Assembly: GCA_029785235.1 (NCBI GenBank)
Contig: JAFMAA010000004.1
Coordinates: forward strand, 1-64,000
Source: Nitrososphaerota archaeon
GTDB taxonomy: Archaea > Thermoproteota > Nitrososphaeria > Nitrososphaerales > UBA183
Reading direction: 5' to 3'
Length of the DNA: 64,000 nt
Below, one piece after another: positions 1 through 8,371 of the stretch. Numbering within the stretch: the stretch's first letter is position 1; every line of letters starts with the position of its first letter. Under the pieces are notes generated by a model. The model was given only the letters and a program-made list of their open reading frames with translations, searched no databases and was not told where the DNA came from. Both the position numbers and the translations under genes were made by a program.

Positions 1-77
1 GCTTCTGAAAGCAAAGGCTCTACCACCCTTCCACGTAGGGCTTCATGGCGGCTTTATCCTCATCCCAGAACCCGATG
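1..77 (+). repeat. 77-bp exact direct repeat, left copy
   Basis: Identical to 23459-23535 and diverging at the next base (t here, c at 23536). It encodes the last 18 residues of the integrase on the minus strand plus 19 bases beyond the stop. Exactly 77 bases is also a default largest k-mer in a common short-read assembler. The copy may therefore be an assembly-graph overlap that marks a circular molecule rather than a biological repeat. Confidence 0.95.
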
Positions 78-616
78 TTGAGGTAGTGCATGACCGAAGT
101 CCCGGCAGTATGGCCCTGGTTGAGAAGTATGTGCATCCAGCGCTCAGGGTAGGTCACCATGAGCCACGATTCCCACGTCTTCCGGGTGGTCTTGGGCCCG
201 AGCTTCGAGGGGTCAACCCCTCCCTTCTTTGCCCACGACTTCATCCAATCAGTCCAAGTCCACCACGAAGGGAGCCGCACAGGACACCGGAGGAACGAAG
301 ACACGGCGGCGAGCCCGCGCGGGTTCAGGTGGACATACCGGCTTCTTTGTTTTCTCTCGTGCTTAAGGACTGCCTCTTCAGGGAGCACGACTTGGCGACC
401 GTCCCACCATTTGCTTCCCGCCCATTGAAACCTCTGCGCCTCGACATACCGCATGCCGGTATACAACAATGCGTCCAAAAGGGTAGCCATCTGTGGGTCG
501 GAAACGCCTGACCGGAGCGCCTCGAACTCGGACGGCCTAAGAACCCGGCACCCGTTGGCTTCCAAAGGGAGCGGGCGGCTCATTCTTCGCTCAGGGTATG
601 GCAACTTATGTGGCAA
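20..616 (-). CDS. Minimal tyrosine recombinase (integrase), element I
   Basis: A 198-residue site-specific recombinase, expected to integrate or excise the element. Catalytic landmarks of the tyrosine recombinase fold are visible: R56 in TGMRYVEA, R145 in KTTRKTW, H169 in GHT, and the nucleophile Y178 in MHYLN. The first position of the usual HxxR motif is not His. There is no N-terminal core-binding domain, so the protein is close to a bare catalytic domain, about half the length of SSV-type integrases. The TTG start at 616 was kept; ATG at 583 is an equally good alternative. The point where the direct repeats diverge lies two codons after the catalytic Tyr. Confidence 0.8.
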   Translation of the reverse strand: MPHKLPYPERRMSRPLPLEANGCRVLRPSEFEALRSGVSDPQMATLLDALLYTGMRYVEAQRFQWAGSKWWDGRQVVLPEEAVLKHERKQRSRYVHLNPRGLAAVSSFLRCPVRLPSWWTWTDWMKSWAKKGGVDPSKLGPKTTRKTWESWLMVTYPERWMHILLNQGHTAGTSVMHYLNIGFWDEDKAAMKPYVEGW

Positions 617-725
617 AAGTGGGTGAAGCCTGTTTGAACGGCTCTTTTAGAGAAAATTTTCTTATTAGAGGTGGTGGAAGGGGATGTAAAGGGCCTTTTT
701 CTTTTTCTACTGCCTTTTAGCGAAG

Positions 726-1892
726 TCATTCTAGCCTCTCCGCGCACTTGCAGCTTCCCCCCGCCATGTGATAGTAGACAGAGGCAGGCGTCCATTTCTG
801 GCCGGTCTCGACCTGAAGCTCCTGCGCTATGTCCTTCGCGTTTAGCCCGTTCCCTTCCATCTCCCGGATGCGCCTGTGCTTTTCGAGCCTGTCTTTGGCT
901 CCGGGGGTCAGTTCCTTCTTTCGGGGCTCTTCCGAAGGCTTCTCGAACGCCGGGCGTATGCCAAGGATGTCTGCCAGGTCATACCCCTTCCACTTGAGCC
1001 AAGGGATGTCGCCGATGACCCCCTGGCTTATCCCGTTCCACTTGTCGAGGCAGACGAACTGCCGCCGAGGGGGGACGCGGAGATAGTCGGGCCACGGCTG
1101 CCGCGTCGACCTCAAGGGGGTCATCATCCATTTCAGTTGCACGGTCGGCTTGAAGATGAATCTAAGCTCGTCCGGGATGTTCTGAGGCCCGAACCCCTTC
1201 AATATCCTGTATGTCGCAAGGTCTCGATAGTCTATGTTGACCCCCATCCATCTCTGGTTGTCGACGATGGGGGCGACCCCGGAGTGCGCTCTCTGGGCGT
1301 TCATGTCGGCGAAGACGTATTCCGCCTCCTGTTTGTCCTGAGACATGTTGGCGCGTTGCTGAGCCCAGACGACCTTCCGGGCTTCCCTGATTATCAGAGC
1401 TATGATAGGCTTGCCCGGCTCCTGTTTGTAGCCCCTCCTGTCGCGGAGGATTTGAAAGATGCGGCTGAGCGCGGCCTCCTGAGACTGCGTGTTCCGGAAC
1501 AGGACGCGGTCGGTGACTATGACCCTGTACTCCATCACCTTTTCGATGGTGAAATCGCCCACCTTCACCACGGGGAAAGGCGCGTCGCCCGTCCACAGGT
1601 CGTCCACTATCGCCGCGACCTCGTCTTTGTATTTGGAGACCCCCCAGATTAGGCTCTCAGAGTCGTTATCCGAGCCGAACACGTCCACGGCCCTGTAATG
1701 GGCGCTCTCTTCGAGATATCCGGTGGCCTCCGCTATGTCTGCGGCCATCTTGCCGGTATCCACGTCCCCGACGTTATAGAAGGCCCACGGGAGCGAGAAG
1801 TCTATGAAATCGTCCGGGTTCCTGAAATCCTCCGGCTTGGAGGCGCGTCTCTGGAGCCAGTTGATAGGCTGCAAAACGACAGGGCTGTGCAC
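726..1892 (-). CDS. HerA/FtsK-like ATPase with C-terminal helix-turn-helix (putative packaging ATPase)
   Basis: A 388-residue protein. Near residues 42-49, GDVDTGKM resembles a Walker A loop but has Met after the Lys. Around residue 160, a hydrophobic strand ends in REARKVV where HerA/FtsK-type ATPases have DEA. The segment after it (HSG, DNQRW) fits the usual glutamine sensor region. Residues about 320-375 are basic and helical (GLNAKDIAQELQ) and look like a DNA-binding helix-turn-helix. In archaeal viruses such ATPases drive genome packaging, which is the likely role here. The altered P-loop makes activity uncertain. It lies just upstream of the integrase on the same strand. Confidence 0.5.
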   Translation of the reverse strand: MHSPVVLQPINWLQRRASKPEDFRNPDDFIDFSLPWAFYNVGDVDTGKMAADIAEATGYLEESAHYRAVDVFGSDNDSESLIWGVSKYKDEVAAIVDDLWTGDAPFPVVKVGDFTIEKVMEYRVIVTDRVLFRNTQSQEAALSRIFQILRDRRGYKQEPGKPIIALIIREARKVVWAQQRANMSQDKQEAEYVFADMNAQRAHSGVAPIVDNQRWMGVNIDYRDLATYRILKGFGPQNIPDELRFIFKPTVQLKWMMTPLRSTRQPWPDYLRVPPRRQFVCLDKWNGISQGVIGDIPWLKWKGYDLADILGIRPAFEKPSEEPRKKELTPGAKDRLEKHRRIREMEGNGLNAKDIAQELQVETGQKWTPASVYYHMAGGSCKCAERLE

Positions 1893-1901
1893 GGTCTACC
1901 C

Positions 1902-2417
1902 CTATGACTGCGACTTCAGCGCAGCGAGAGCGTCCAAAATGGCCTGGTCTATCACGGTAGAACCGAGCATGGAATATGGGTTCGAGGGAGGCTGGGGCGG
2001 CTGCTGGATTATCGCCGGCCCTTCGCGCACCTTGTCCTCGATTCCATAGAGGGCCCTCAGCATGGTCATGCCTCGTGCGATTATCTCCTCGTCGATTATA
2101 GATCCCACGGCCTGTTTCAGCTTCGATATCCCCACGGCCTCGTCGCTCCTCGGAGAGCCGAAGGTCATGGCCTCTTCTATCCTGTCGAGCATGCCGACCA
2201 TCTGCCTGTAGGGGCCCCCGTAAGCCTTCTCAGCCCACCTGTAGGCTTTGAGTATGTCCGGCCTGTCCCCGGCCCCCGCGTCGGACGACTTTTCCGAAAG
2301 GAGGACGTATAGCTCCAGCGCCCTCTCTTTCACGTCTGCGTTTCCGTATATCTTGGTGGACGCTTCGGCGAGCCTCTTCCTGTCCTGCTCTTTGAGGGGG
2401 CTATAATACAAGTCCAT
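1902..2417 (-). CDS. Unrecognised helical protein, element I
   Basis: A 171-residue soluble, mainly helical protein with a Pro/Gln-rich stretch (IIQQPPQPPS) near the C-terminus. No family recognised. The first ATG is at 2417, but the same frame stays open for another 27 codons back to the TAG that ends the upstream gene, and those codons look coding (Lys/Ala/Glu-rich helix with KTFWEGKAEAAKEEAKK). No ATG, GTG or TTG occurs in that stretch, so the true start is unclear. It sits inside the minus-strand operon of membrane proteins. Confidence 0.7.
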   Translation of the reverse strand: MDLYYSPLKEQDRKRLAEASTKIYGNADVKERALELYVLLSEKSSDAGAGDRPDILKAYRWAEKAYGGPYRQMVGMLDRIEEAMTFGSPRSDEAVGISKLKQAVGSIIDEEIIARGMTMLRALYGIEDKVREGPAIIQQPPQPPSNPYSMLGSTVIDQAILDALAALKSQS

Positions 2418-2498
2418 GTTGAACTTCTTTTTCGCCTCTTCTTTCGCTGCCTCGGCCTTCCCCTCCCAGAACGTCTTCAGCCCTTTGTCGAGAGCCGT

Positions 2499-3095
2499 CT
2501 ATTTCGTCCCCAGCCTGTCTTTCTGTTTCTTAGACCACGAACGGTAGGCGAGGGAAACTATGACGGCTATCGCTCCCAGCGCCCCGGTGACGACGGCCTC
2601 TTGGAACAGGTTCGCCTTCGAGACGGCTTGCTCGATTATGAGCGTCTCCTGCGGATTGGTGACGCCTGTTATCAGGAGCCCTCCGAGCACCACGACGGAC
2701 GCGAAGAAACCGACCCACTTCACGTTCTTCCCGAACCACGTCTGCCACGTCTTCGCCGGGCTTATGTTACGGATTGACTCGTCCCAGCTTCCGAATATCG
2801 TCCTCCATGAGACGAGCAAGGCTATGGCCATGTCTTTCGCGTTGACGGGTATCTCGGTCATGGCCATTCCGAACGTCTCCACGACCCCGAGATAGTTGGC
2901 GAACGCAGTCCTGTCTTTTGCGAGCTTCAGCGTCGTCCTCTGCGAGTTTTGAAAGACGTGCCGGGAGGTCTCGTCGGCAAAGTCCAGCCCGAGAGGAGCG
3001 TCAGGCTTCAGGACGGGAGCCTTCGGCTTTGAAATCTCCAGTATCTCGTCGAGCGCCTTCTCTATCGCGCCGAGCCTCTCTTCCGTGGTGGTCAT
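2499..3095 (-). CDS. Two-TM membrane protein, element I
   Basis: A 198-residue protein with a coiled-coil-prone N-terminus and two C-terminal membrane helices, around residues 117-140 and 165-185, followed by a basic tail. Its ATG overlaps the stop of the upstream gene by ATGA. No family recognised. Possibly a virion membrane protein, by context only. Confidence 0.72.
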   Translation of the reverse strand: MTTTEERLGAIEKALDEILEISKPKAPVLKPDAPLGLDFADETSRHVFQNSQRTTLKLAKDRTAFANYLGVVETFGMAMTEIPVNAKDMAIALLVSWRTIFGSWDESIRNISPAKTWQTWFGKNVKWVGFFASVVVLGGLLITGVTNPQETLIIEQAVSKANLFQEAVVTGALGAIAVIVSLAYRSWSKKQKDRLGTK

Positions 3096-3985
3096 GCCTG
3101 TCTTTGCTCCGAGAGCGTCCGAACCGCCTCAGCCGGGTCTCTTTTCATAAGCTTCAGGTGCTCCCACGCCTTTGCCCCCGGAGGGAGCGCGACGCCCATC
3201 CTCTTCAGCGCTTTCCGTGCGGCTATTTCCCGGCTCGCCCTGTTGAACTCCTCCATGTCCTCTTCGGCGTCTCCGTATGATGTCAGGACTACTTGGAAAT
3301 GCGGCATGGGGCCGAACTTCTCTTCTATCTGTTCCGGCAGGGGGGAGATGACGGGCCGCACATACAGCTTCTCTGACAGCTTGTTTGTAAAAGGCAAGGT
3401 CTCCTTTATCACCACGACAGGCCCCCTCCCCACCCTGTCCGTCCACTCACCGAAGTAATACAGGGTGATGAAGCGGGCTGCGTCCATCTTCGCGTCGGGC
3501 CAGACGTCCGAAAAGTCGTATTCTCCTATCAGAGGGAGCACACGAGCCCACGCGAGCCCGTAATTGTCGAGCACCATGTATGTCCCGCACTTGGGGCATT
3601 TCATCGGGTCGGGGCTTATCTCCGGCATCTGGTATCTGCACTTCGGGCAGTCCATGAAATTATCGACGTGAAACAGGGTCTCCCCCTCGCGGGTGGGCCC
3701 TGATTCATACCAGATGTCTTTGGCCGCATGTCCCGAGACGTTGAGTTCCATATGGGCCTCCCCTGTTGCGGCCGCCCTTATCCGCTCGAACCAGACGAAC
3801 CCCCCCGAGAGAAAGACGAGCCCGGACACGGCGGCGAAAGACTCCCCGACAGCATACCCATATTGGTAGGAGAGGGCCCAGAACCCGACCCCCGTCACTA
3901 TGGAGGCGATGAAAAAGACGAAAAAGAGCAGCCCGCCGTTCTCGTGATAGAGGAGCCATGCAGTCCCGTGAGAAGAGTCTGACAT
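3092..3985 (-). CDS. Membrane protein with zinc ribbon, element I
   Basis: A 297-residue protein with two membrane helices within residues 10-65 and a four-Cys zinc ribbon (CPKCRYQMP ... CPKCGTYM) around residues 113-135. An Ala/Lys-rich cytosolic C-terminus follows. The combination suggests a membrane-anchored nucleic-acid- or protein-binding module. No specific family recognised. It is translationally coupled to the next gene by an ATGA overlap. Confidence 0.72.
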   Translation of the reverse strand: MSDSSHGTAWLLYHENGGLLFFVFFIASIVTGVGFWALSYQYGYAVGESFAAVSGLVFLSGGFVWFERIRAAATGEAHMELNVSGHAAKDIWYESGPTREGETLFHVDNFMDCPKCRYQMPEISPDPMKCPKCGTYMVLDNYGLAWARVLPLIGEYDFSDVWPDAKMDAARFITLYYFGEWTDRVGRGPVVVIKETLPFTNKLSEKLYVRPVISPLPEQIEEKFGPMPHFQVVLTSYGDAEEDMEEFNRASREIAARKALKRMGVALPPGAKAWEHLKLMKRDPAEAVRTLSEQRQA

Positions 3986-3986
3986 C

Positions 3987-4616
3987 CTAACCCCCTCCTA
4001 TCCCGAACCACTTCCACTCTTTGGACAGCTTCACTTCGTAAGGGTCTTTCAGGAACTCCGGCTCGGATTCCGCTATCCTGGCCTTTTGCTGTTCCCAATC
4101 TGAAGGCAGCCTTTGCGTGGAGACGCTGATTGGGTCGAAAGCTATCGCCGCGCTCGTCCTCCGCCCCACCCCTTGGATTATCTTCAGGCGCAGAGGGTCG
4201 TCCACGGCTTCCTTCTTTGGGGCGGGCTTGCGCTGGAGCATCCTGACGCCTATCCCCACGAAAAGATAGCCGAGCCCTATCGGGAGCGAGCCCCCCATGC
4301 TGGCCCGGAACCAGAGAGGCATGCCGACGGTCACGGGCGAGACAAGGACGCTCAGCGCATAGGAGACCAGGGCCCACGAGACGAACCCGACAGCCACCTT
4401 TTGCCGGTGACTTGAGACGCCCGTCTTGTGAGAACCGAGAGCCACGAGAACGGCTCCTTCTATGGCGAAAAGGAACGTCCAGAAGACGAGCCCGGCGGCG
4501 AAATCGGGCCAGAGGACTAAGGCTTCAGGATGGAACGCGGAGCCGGGCCATATACCATAGAGCCCGAGGGCAACAAGCGCCGCGTCGAGGCCGAGGACGA
4601 CATGAAAGCGGTTCAT
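3987..4616 (-). CDS. Multi-pass membrane protein, element I
   Basis: A 209-residue protein with about four hydrophobic helices in residues 5-130, then a charged C-terminal domain of roughly 75 residues. No family recognised. It starts inside the end of the preceding gene and ends two bases before the next one, as expected for a single operon. Confidence 0.7.
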   Translation of the reverse strand: MNRFHVVLGLDAALVALGLYGIWPGSAFHPEALVLWPDFAAGLVFWTFLFAIEGAVLVALGSHKTGVSSHRQKVAVGFVSWALVSYALSVLVSPVTVGMPLWFRASMGGSLPIGLGYLFVGIGVRMLQRKPAPKKEAVDDPLRLKIIQGVGRRTSAAIAFDPISVSTQRLPSDWEQQKARIAESEPEFLKDPYEVKLSKEWKWFGIGGG

Positions 4617-4933
4617 TTCGCCGTCTTCTCCTTCGGCGCGAATATGAATATCGGCGCTCTACGGTTGAAAAATCCAGACATTATCAGGACTCCGAGCATG
4701 TCCTGGCTCTCCAGCAGGAACCCCGTGAACTTTATCTTCTCGCCCTTCGGGGTGAACCCGTATTTCTGGTCGAGCTTCAGGATTTTTATCGCGTCGTTCT
4801 TATGAATAGAGAAGGAAACCCGCCCGTCCTTGTCTACGTATACGTTCGGGTCGAACCCGGAAGAGTGCTCGAATTCTTTCAGCTTCTCAAAGAAGCTCGC
4901 TGTCTTTTCGTCAGGGAGCCACGGCTCAGGCAC
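4613..4933 (-). CDS. Small soluble protein, first gene of the minus operon
   Basis: A 106-residue protein of mixed alpha/beta look ending in basic residues. No family recognised. It is the promoter-proximal gene of the minus arm. A TATA-like sequence lies about 25 bases upstream of its ATG, which fits a leaderless transcript. It overlaps the next gene by ATGA. Confidence 0.7.
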   Translation of the reverse strand: MPEPWLPDEKTASFFEKLKEFEHSSGFDPNVYVDKDGRVSFSIHKNDAIKILKLDQKYGFTPKGEKIKFTGFLLESQDMLGVLIMSGFFNRRAPIFIFAPKEKTAK

Positions 4934-4944
4934 GGCGAGGCATA

Positions 4945-5018
4945 GTATAGATTAGTATATAGACCTTTAAAGGACTTTAAAGAAGTATAGGCCCGGTTGC
5001 TAATATTTATATACGAAC
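4945..5018. promoter_or_regulatory. Divergent promoter region between the two structural arms
   Basis: An AT-rich intergenic stretch in GC-rich surroundings. The plus side has TTATATAC at 5007-5014, about 30 bases before the TTG at 5046. The minus side has a tatatac-like box at about 4955-4961, upstream of the ATG at 4933. Two copies of the palindrome CTTTAAAG lie between them (about 4963-4980), well placed for a repressor acting on both arms. Confidence 0.65.
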
Positions 5019-5045
5019 CCTCTCGCTGGAGAAACTGAAAATCCT

Positions 5046-6224
5046 TTGCGTATTCAGACATACGCGACGTCTCGACCCGGGATTGGTGCGGCGGGGGCGG
5101 CAGCGGCCATCTTCATCGTCATCATCCTTGCGGGTCTCCTCTTCGTCTACTTCCCTCCAGCCCAAAGCACGATAAAGCTCCCTACTCCATCCTCGTCTTC
5201 CTCGTCAGGTCAGTCCATAATCTCCCTCCTGGGCGGTTATGCGTCTGCCTCGGTCTCCAGCGCGACGCTGAACATCTTCACGTTGCAGAACGGCCAATAC
5301 GTGCAGACAATCGACAGCCCCGGAACCGTGACCTCAGGGACGGCTACCTCAGCGACCACTAACACCTACAGCCCTCCGTGGCTGACCCAATGCAGAGGCT
5401 CCGGCGTCTGGCCCTTCGACGTGGTCACGAGCGGCGCAGGACAGACGGTCACCCAGAACGGGCAGACTGTCTTCACCCTGACATCGGGCGTGCCAGCTTC
5501 GGCCTCGAACGCGGTGAGCGTCTACAAACAGACGTGCCTACTCTTCGCGGCTCCTGCGAGCGGGACTACGGCAGACACCAACGTAGAATCGGTGGTGAAC
5601 TCGCAGACAGGGCAGACCAACAGCTTCCCCACAGACTTCCCAGCGACGGCCCCCAGCACATGGAACGTCTATCTCCAGGTCTTCAGCGACAACGCGGTCG
5701 GCCTGGCGACGAGCACCATCTACGGGACTTCCAACAAGATGATTACGGACTATGCCGCCGGCGCGGTGCAGACGGCAAGCCAGCCCGTGACCTTCGGCTC
5801 ATACCTCATCGCAGCCTTCAACCAGACTGGAATCTCCGTCACCTCAGCCGACGGCGCGGTAGCGCTCTCGGCGAACAAGGCGTCGGGGACTTCGGCCTAT
5901 CTGATACCCGTGCCGGGTTGCGCTCCGGCGCCATCTACCGGGGTCAGCACATCCAACCCTGACATCTGCGGGAACGTCCCCATAACAGTCCAAGAGACGG
6001 TCACACAGGGAACCCATCACGTCGACGCGGTTTTCATATGGGTGACCGAGACTCAGGCCAGCTACATCGAGTCCTACTATAGCAGCCCGGCAGCCGGCTC
6101 CTTCCCAGCGGCAGGGAACGCGGCAGGCATACCTACCGGGTTCGGCGGGCTCGTCCCTCCATCTTCGGCTAACGCTCCCTCGGCGCTGGTCGAACAATAC
6201 TCAGCGGGAATCTCAGTCTACTAA
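5046..6224 (+). CDS. Large surface or virion protein with N-terminal membrane helix
   Basis: A 392-residue protein. Residues 14-37 (Ala-rich, then IFIVIILAGLLFVYF) form one membrane helix. The rest is a long Ser/Thr/Gly/Ala-rich, beta-prone ectodomain with few charged residues and isolated Cys. It is the first gene of the plus arm, behind the TTATATACGAAC promoter element. No family recognised. The architecture fits a type II anchored surface or spike protein. The start used is TTG at 5046. Confidence 0.7.
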   Translation: MRIQTYATSRPGIGAAGAAAAIFIVIILAGLLFVYFPPAQSTIKLPTPSSSSSSGQSIISLLGGYASASVSSATLNIFTLQNGQYVQTIDSPGTVTSGTATSATTNTYSPPWLTQCRGSGVWPFDVVTSGAGQTVTQNGQTVFTLTSGVPASASNAVSVYKQTCLLFAAPASGTTADTNVESVVNSQTGQTNSFPTDFPATAPSTWNVYLQVFSDNAVGLATSTIYGTSNKMITDYAAGAVQTASQPVTFGSYLIAAFNQTGISVTSADGAVALSANKASGTSAYLIPVPGCAPAPSTGVSTSNPDICGNVPITVQETVTQGTHHVDAVFIWVTETQASYIESYYSSPAAGSFPAAGNAAGIPTGFGGLVPPSSANAPSALVEQYSAGISVY

Positions 6225-6235
6225 GGCAAAAGGGC

Positions 6236-6442
6236 TTGGACTCTAAAGACAGGCTCGAACTCATCCGGTTCGGCGCCGTCCTCCTCGTCCTGGCTCTCGC
6301 GCTCATAATCGACGCCATGGTGTCCCCGGTGCTCACGCCCATGCTGGGCGCGTTCTGGGCTCCCCTGGTGTCTTTTCTGGGCGCTGCGCTCATAGGCTAC
6401 TTCCTGCTGTTCGTCTTCCCACACTCCTACACTCGCAAATGA
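6236..6442 (+). CDS. Small two-TM protein
   Basis: 68 residues, with two hydrophobic helices (about 12-35 and 38-62) and a short basic C-terminus. The TTG start lies 11 bases after the previous stop. No family recognised; candidate small virion membrane protein. Confidence 0.6.
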   Translation: MDSKDRLELIRFGAVLLVLALALIIDAMVSPVLTPMLGAFWAPLVSFLGAALIGYFLLFVFPHSYTRK

Positions 6443-6508
6443 CACCGAGCCAGGCGGAGCCTGAGACGGGCCTCGCCTGTCCCTTCCTTTTCGCAGAGGG
6501 TTGACAGG

Positions 6509-7309
6509 ATGCTAAGACAGGCGGGGGCGGCTTTGGCCGTCTTCGGGTTGCTCGTGCTTGCTTCGCCTTTCATAATACCGAGCATGAGCGTCTACAAGCC
6601 CGGGAACGGAGGCTGCCCGGTAGGGACGCAGATAATCAACGCGGTGACGTCTCAAGGTAATCTTGTCGCGAGCGGGAGCGGCTGCCTTCCCAACGGGGGG
6701 CCGAACGGCGGCAACTCGGGGATAACGGTGTATCTCTGGGTAGAGAACTCCATGAACGGGATAGTCGCGAGCAAGACGGTCACGACATCTACTGGGGGCA
6801 GCTTTGACATTTCAATACCTTTCAGCCAGTTGGGGGTCTATTCCCTCTATGCGGCTCTCTGCCCGTCAAGCTCGTTGAGCACGTGCGCCTATCCCTATGC
6901 GGTGGACACGTTCGGGGTTGCGTCTTACGGGGTGACCACGCAGACGGTGACTTTCACAGGGACATACGTTACGACCGCATCCTTCCAGGTCACGGGGAAC
7001 TACACCGTTTTGGCGGTGGACGCCTGCGGCACGGCGACGGCAGGGGCCGGGACTGTCGTCTACTATGTCAATGAAGTGGTGACGCAGAACGGGAACGTCG
7101 CATCTGGCGCGTCGGTCAGCACGGTGTCCACGGGGACGCAGAGCCAGACGACATACAGCCCGCCGATACCGCCGACTTCATCCTACTTCAAATGCGGAAG
7201 CAGCGGCAACTATCCAGTGTATAGCGCCGGGGTGCTGGGGACTGCCCTGCTTATCATCGGCATAGCGTTCATGGTCATGCCTGAGAAGGGGAGGAGGGCC
7301 AAGAAATGA
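6509..7309 (+). CDS. Membrane-anchored surface protein
   Basis: A 266-residue protein with an N-terminal helix (residues 8-25), a beta-rich ectodomain and a C-terminal helix (about 240-258) followed by a basic stop-transfer tail (KGRRAKK). The ectodomain has repeated Cys-Pro-Ser-type segments and Thr/Val-rich strands. Probably exposed on the virion or cell surface. It ends in ATGA overlap with the next gene, so the two are coupled. Confidence 0.7.
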   Translation: MLRQAGAALAVFGLLVLASPFIIPSMSVYKPGNGGCPVGTQIINAVTSQGNLVASGSGCLPNGGPNGGNSGITVYLWVENSMNGIVASKTVTTSTGGSFDISIPFSQLGVYSLYAALCPSSSLSTCAYPYAVDTFGVASYGVTTQTVTFTGTYVTTASFQVTGNYTVLAVDACGTATAGAGTVVYYVNEVVTQNGNVASGASVSTVSTGTQSQTTYSPPIPPTSSYFKCGSSGNYPVYSAGVLGTALLIIGIAFMVMPEKGRRAKK

Positions 7310-7662
7310 AGCCCATCGTGCAGGTCTTCCTCTTCACTTTTCTTCTGGCGACGATGGGTAGCTTCCTCGTCGTGGGAGTCCTTACCTCCCCGTTCCTGCT
7401 GCTCTTCGGGGTCTTCGGGGCGGCGGGGTATGTGATAGGGTTCGACGTGGTGGTGGCCCTCTTCGTGGGGCTCTTCATAGGGGTGCTCGGAGCGGCCCTC
7501 TTCGCGCTTTTCTCAGCCCTGCCGAGGGTCGTTCAGGTCATAGTCGCGCTTGTCATACTCGCGGTGGGGCTCGCGACCTTCCAGCCTGAAATAGACGTGC
7601 TCGCTATCGTCCCTCTCGCGTTCGCCTTCATAGAGAGGAATCCGGCGCTGATGAAGAAATAG
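7306..7662 (+). CDS. Multi-pass membrane protein
   Basis: 118 residues, nearly all hydrophobic, with three to four membrane helices. No family recognised. After its TAG stop the frame continues open into the following gene without any ATG, GTG or TTG until 7708. Confidence 0.65.
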   Translation: MKPIVQVFLFTFLLATMGSFLVVGVLTSPFLLLFGVFGAAGYVIGFDVVVALFVGLFIGVLGAALFALFSALPRVVQVIVALVILAVGLATFQPEIDVLAIVPLAFAFIERNPALMKK

Positions 7663-7707
7663 GGGGCCGGGGAGACGAGCAAAAAGTCGCTTCCGGCTCC
7701 CATACCG

Positions 7708-8370
7708 GTGGGGCTGGTCGTGATATACAGCGCCTACGTCGCCATCGGGCTCTTCACCTACCTGGGCCTGTTCGGCTTGGCATACTTCAACTGGCAGACG
7801 GCACTCATCGCCGTCTTCTCGCTGCTTTTCGTCGTCTCGGGCTGGTTCATCGCCAAGACCTCGGGGAACTTCTCGGTGGTGAAGGACGAGAAAAAGAAGA
7901 GCGGTAAGATACTCCAGGGGATAGCGCTCTCGTTCCTGGGGGTCTTGCTCGTGGACATAGCGTCCATACCCGTGGCGGGGCTGCTGGGAGCCGCCTTCGG
8001 GAGCTTCGCGGGGATATACACCCAGTCCGCCGTCCCCGAGTCAGTCTTCTTTTCCGTGGGACTCGTCGTGACCCTGCTGACGGCCATCTCCGAGACGTGG
8101 CTGATAATAATCGGGTTCGCCAACTGGTTCATCTCACGGGCCGGGTTCGTCGGGGGGCTGCTCGGCGTCTTCTTGTTCGCCTTCTTTGCCCACACCCCCG
8201 TGGACGGGCTGACCCTGACCTCGGCGGTGATAGGGATAGGGTTCGCAATCCAAGCCTTAGGGGGGCTGTGGGCTCACGACGCGGCAGTCCCTCTCGGGGT
8301 GCATGTAGTGAACAACGCGGCGGCGCTCGGGCTCTTCTCGCTCCTGCTGACGATGGGGGTGGTGCGCTGA
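7708..8370 (+). CDS. CPBP-like intramembrane protease homologue
   Basis: A 220-residue protein with about six to eight membrane helices. Motifs resembling the CPBP (CAAX protease/bacteriocin-processing) family occur in order: a Glu in AISETWL, then FFAHT (FxxxH), then HVVNNAA (HxxxN). The EExxR first motif is only partly kept. Family members are glutamate-dependent intramembrane endopeptidases; here it might process virion proteins or act in superinfection immunity, which is inference. The GTG start at 7708 is weakly supported, since 15 upstream in-frame codons also look coding. Confidence 0.5.
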   Translation: MGLVVIYSAYVAIGLFTYLGLFGLAYFNWQTALIAVFSLLFVVSGWFIAKTSGNFSVVKDEKKKSGKILQGIALSFLGVLLVDIASIPVAGLLGAAFGSFAGIYTQSAVPESVFFSVGLVVTLLTAISETWLIIIGFANWFISRAGFVGGLLGVFLFAFFAHTPVDGLTLTSAVIGIGFAIQALGGLWAHDAAVPLGVHVVNNAAALGLFSLLLTMGVVR

Positions 8371-8371
8371 G

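Noticed and set aside
1..77. Biological terminal repeat of a linear virus
   Set aside because: The repeat is direct, exactly k-mer sized, and the right copy is internal to the window; a circular assembly overlap explains it better.
876..1652. 258-codon plus-strand frame
   Set aside because: Shadow of the ATPase-like gene on the minus strand; GC-rich third positions keep it open.
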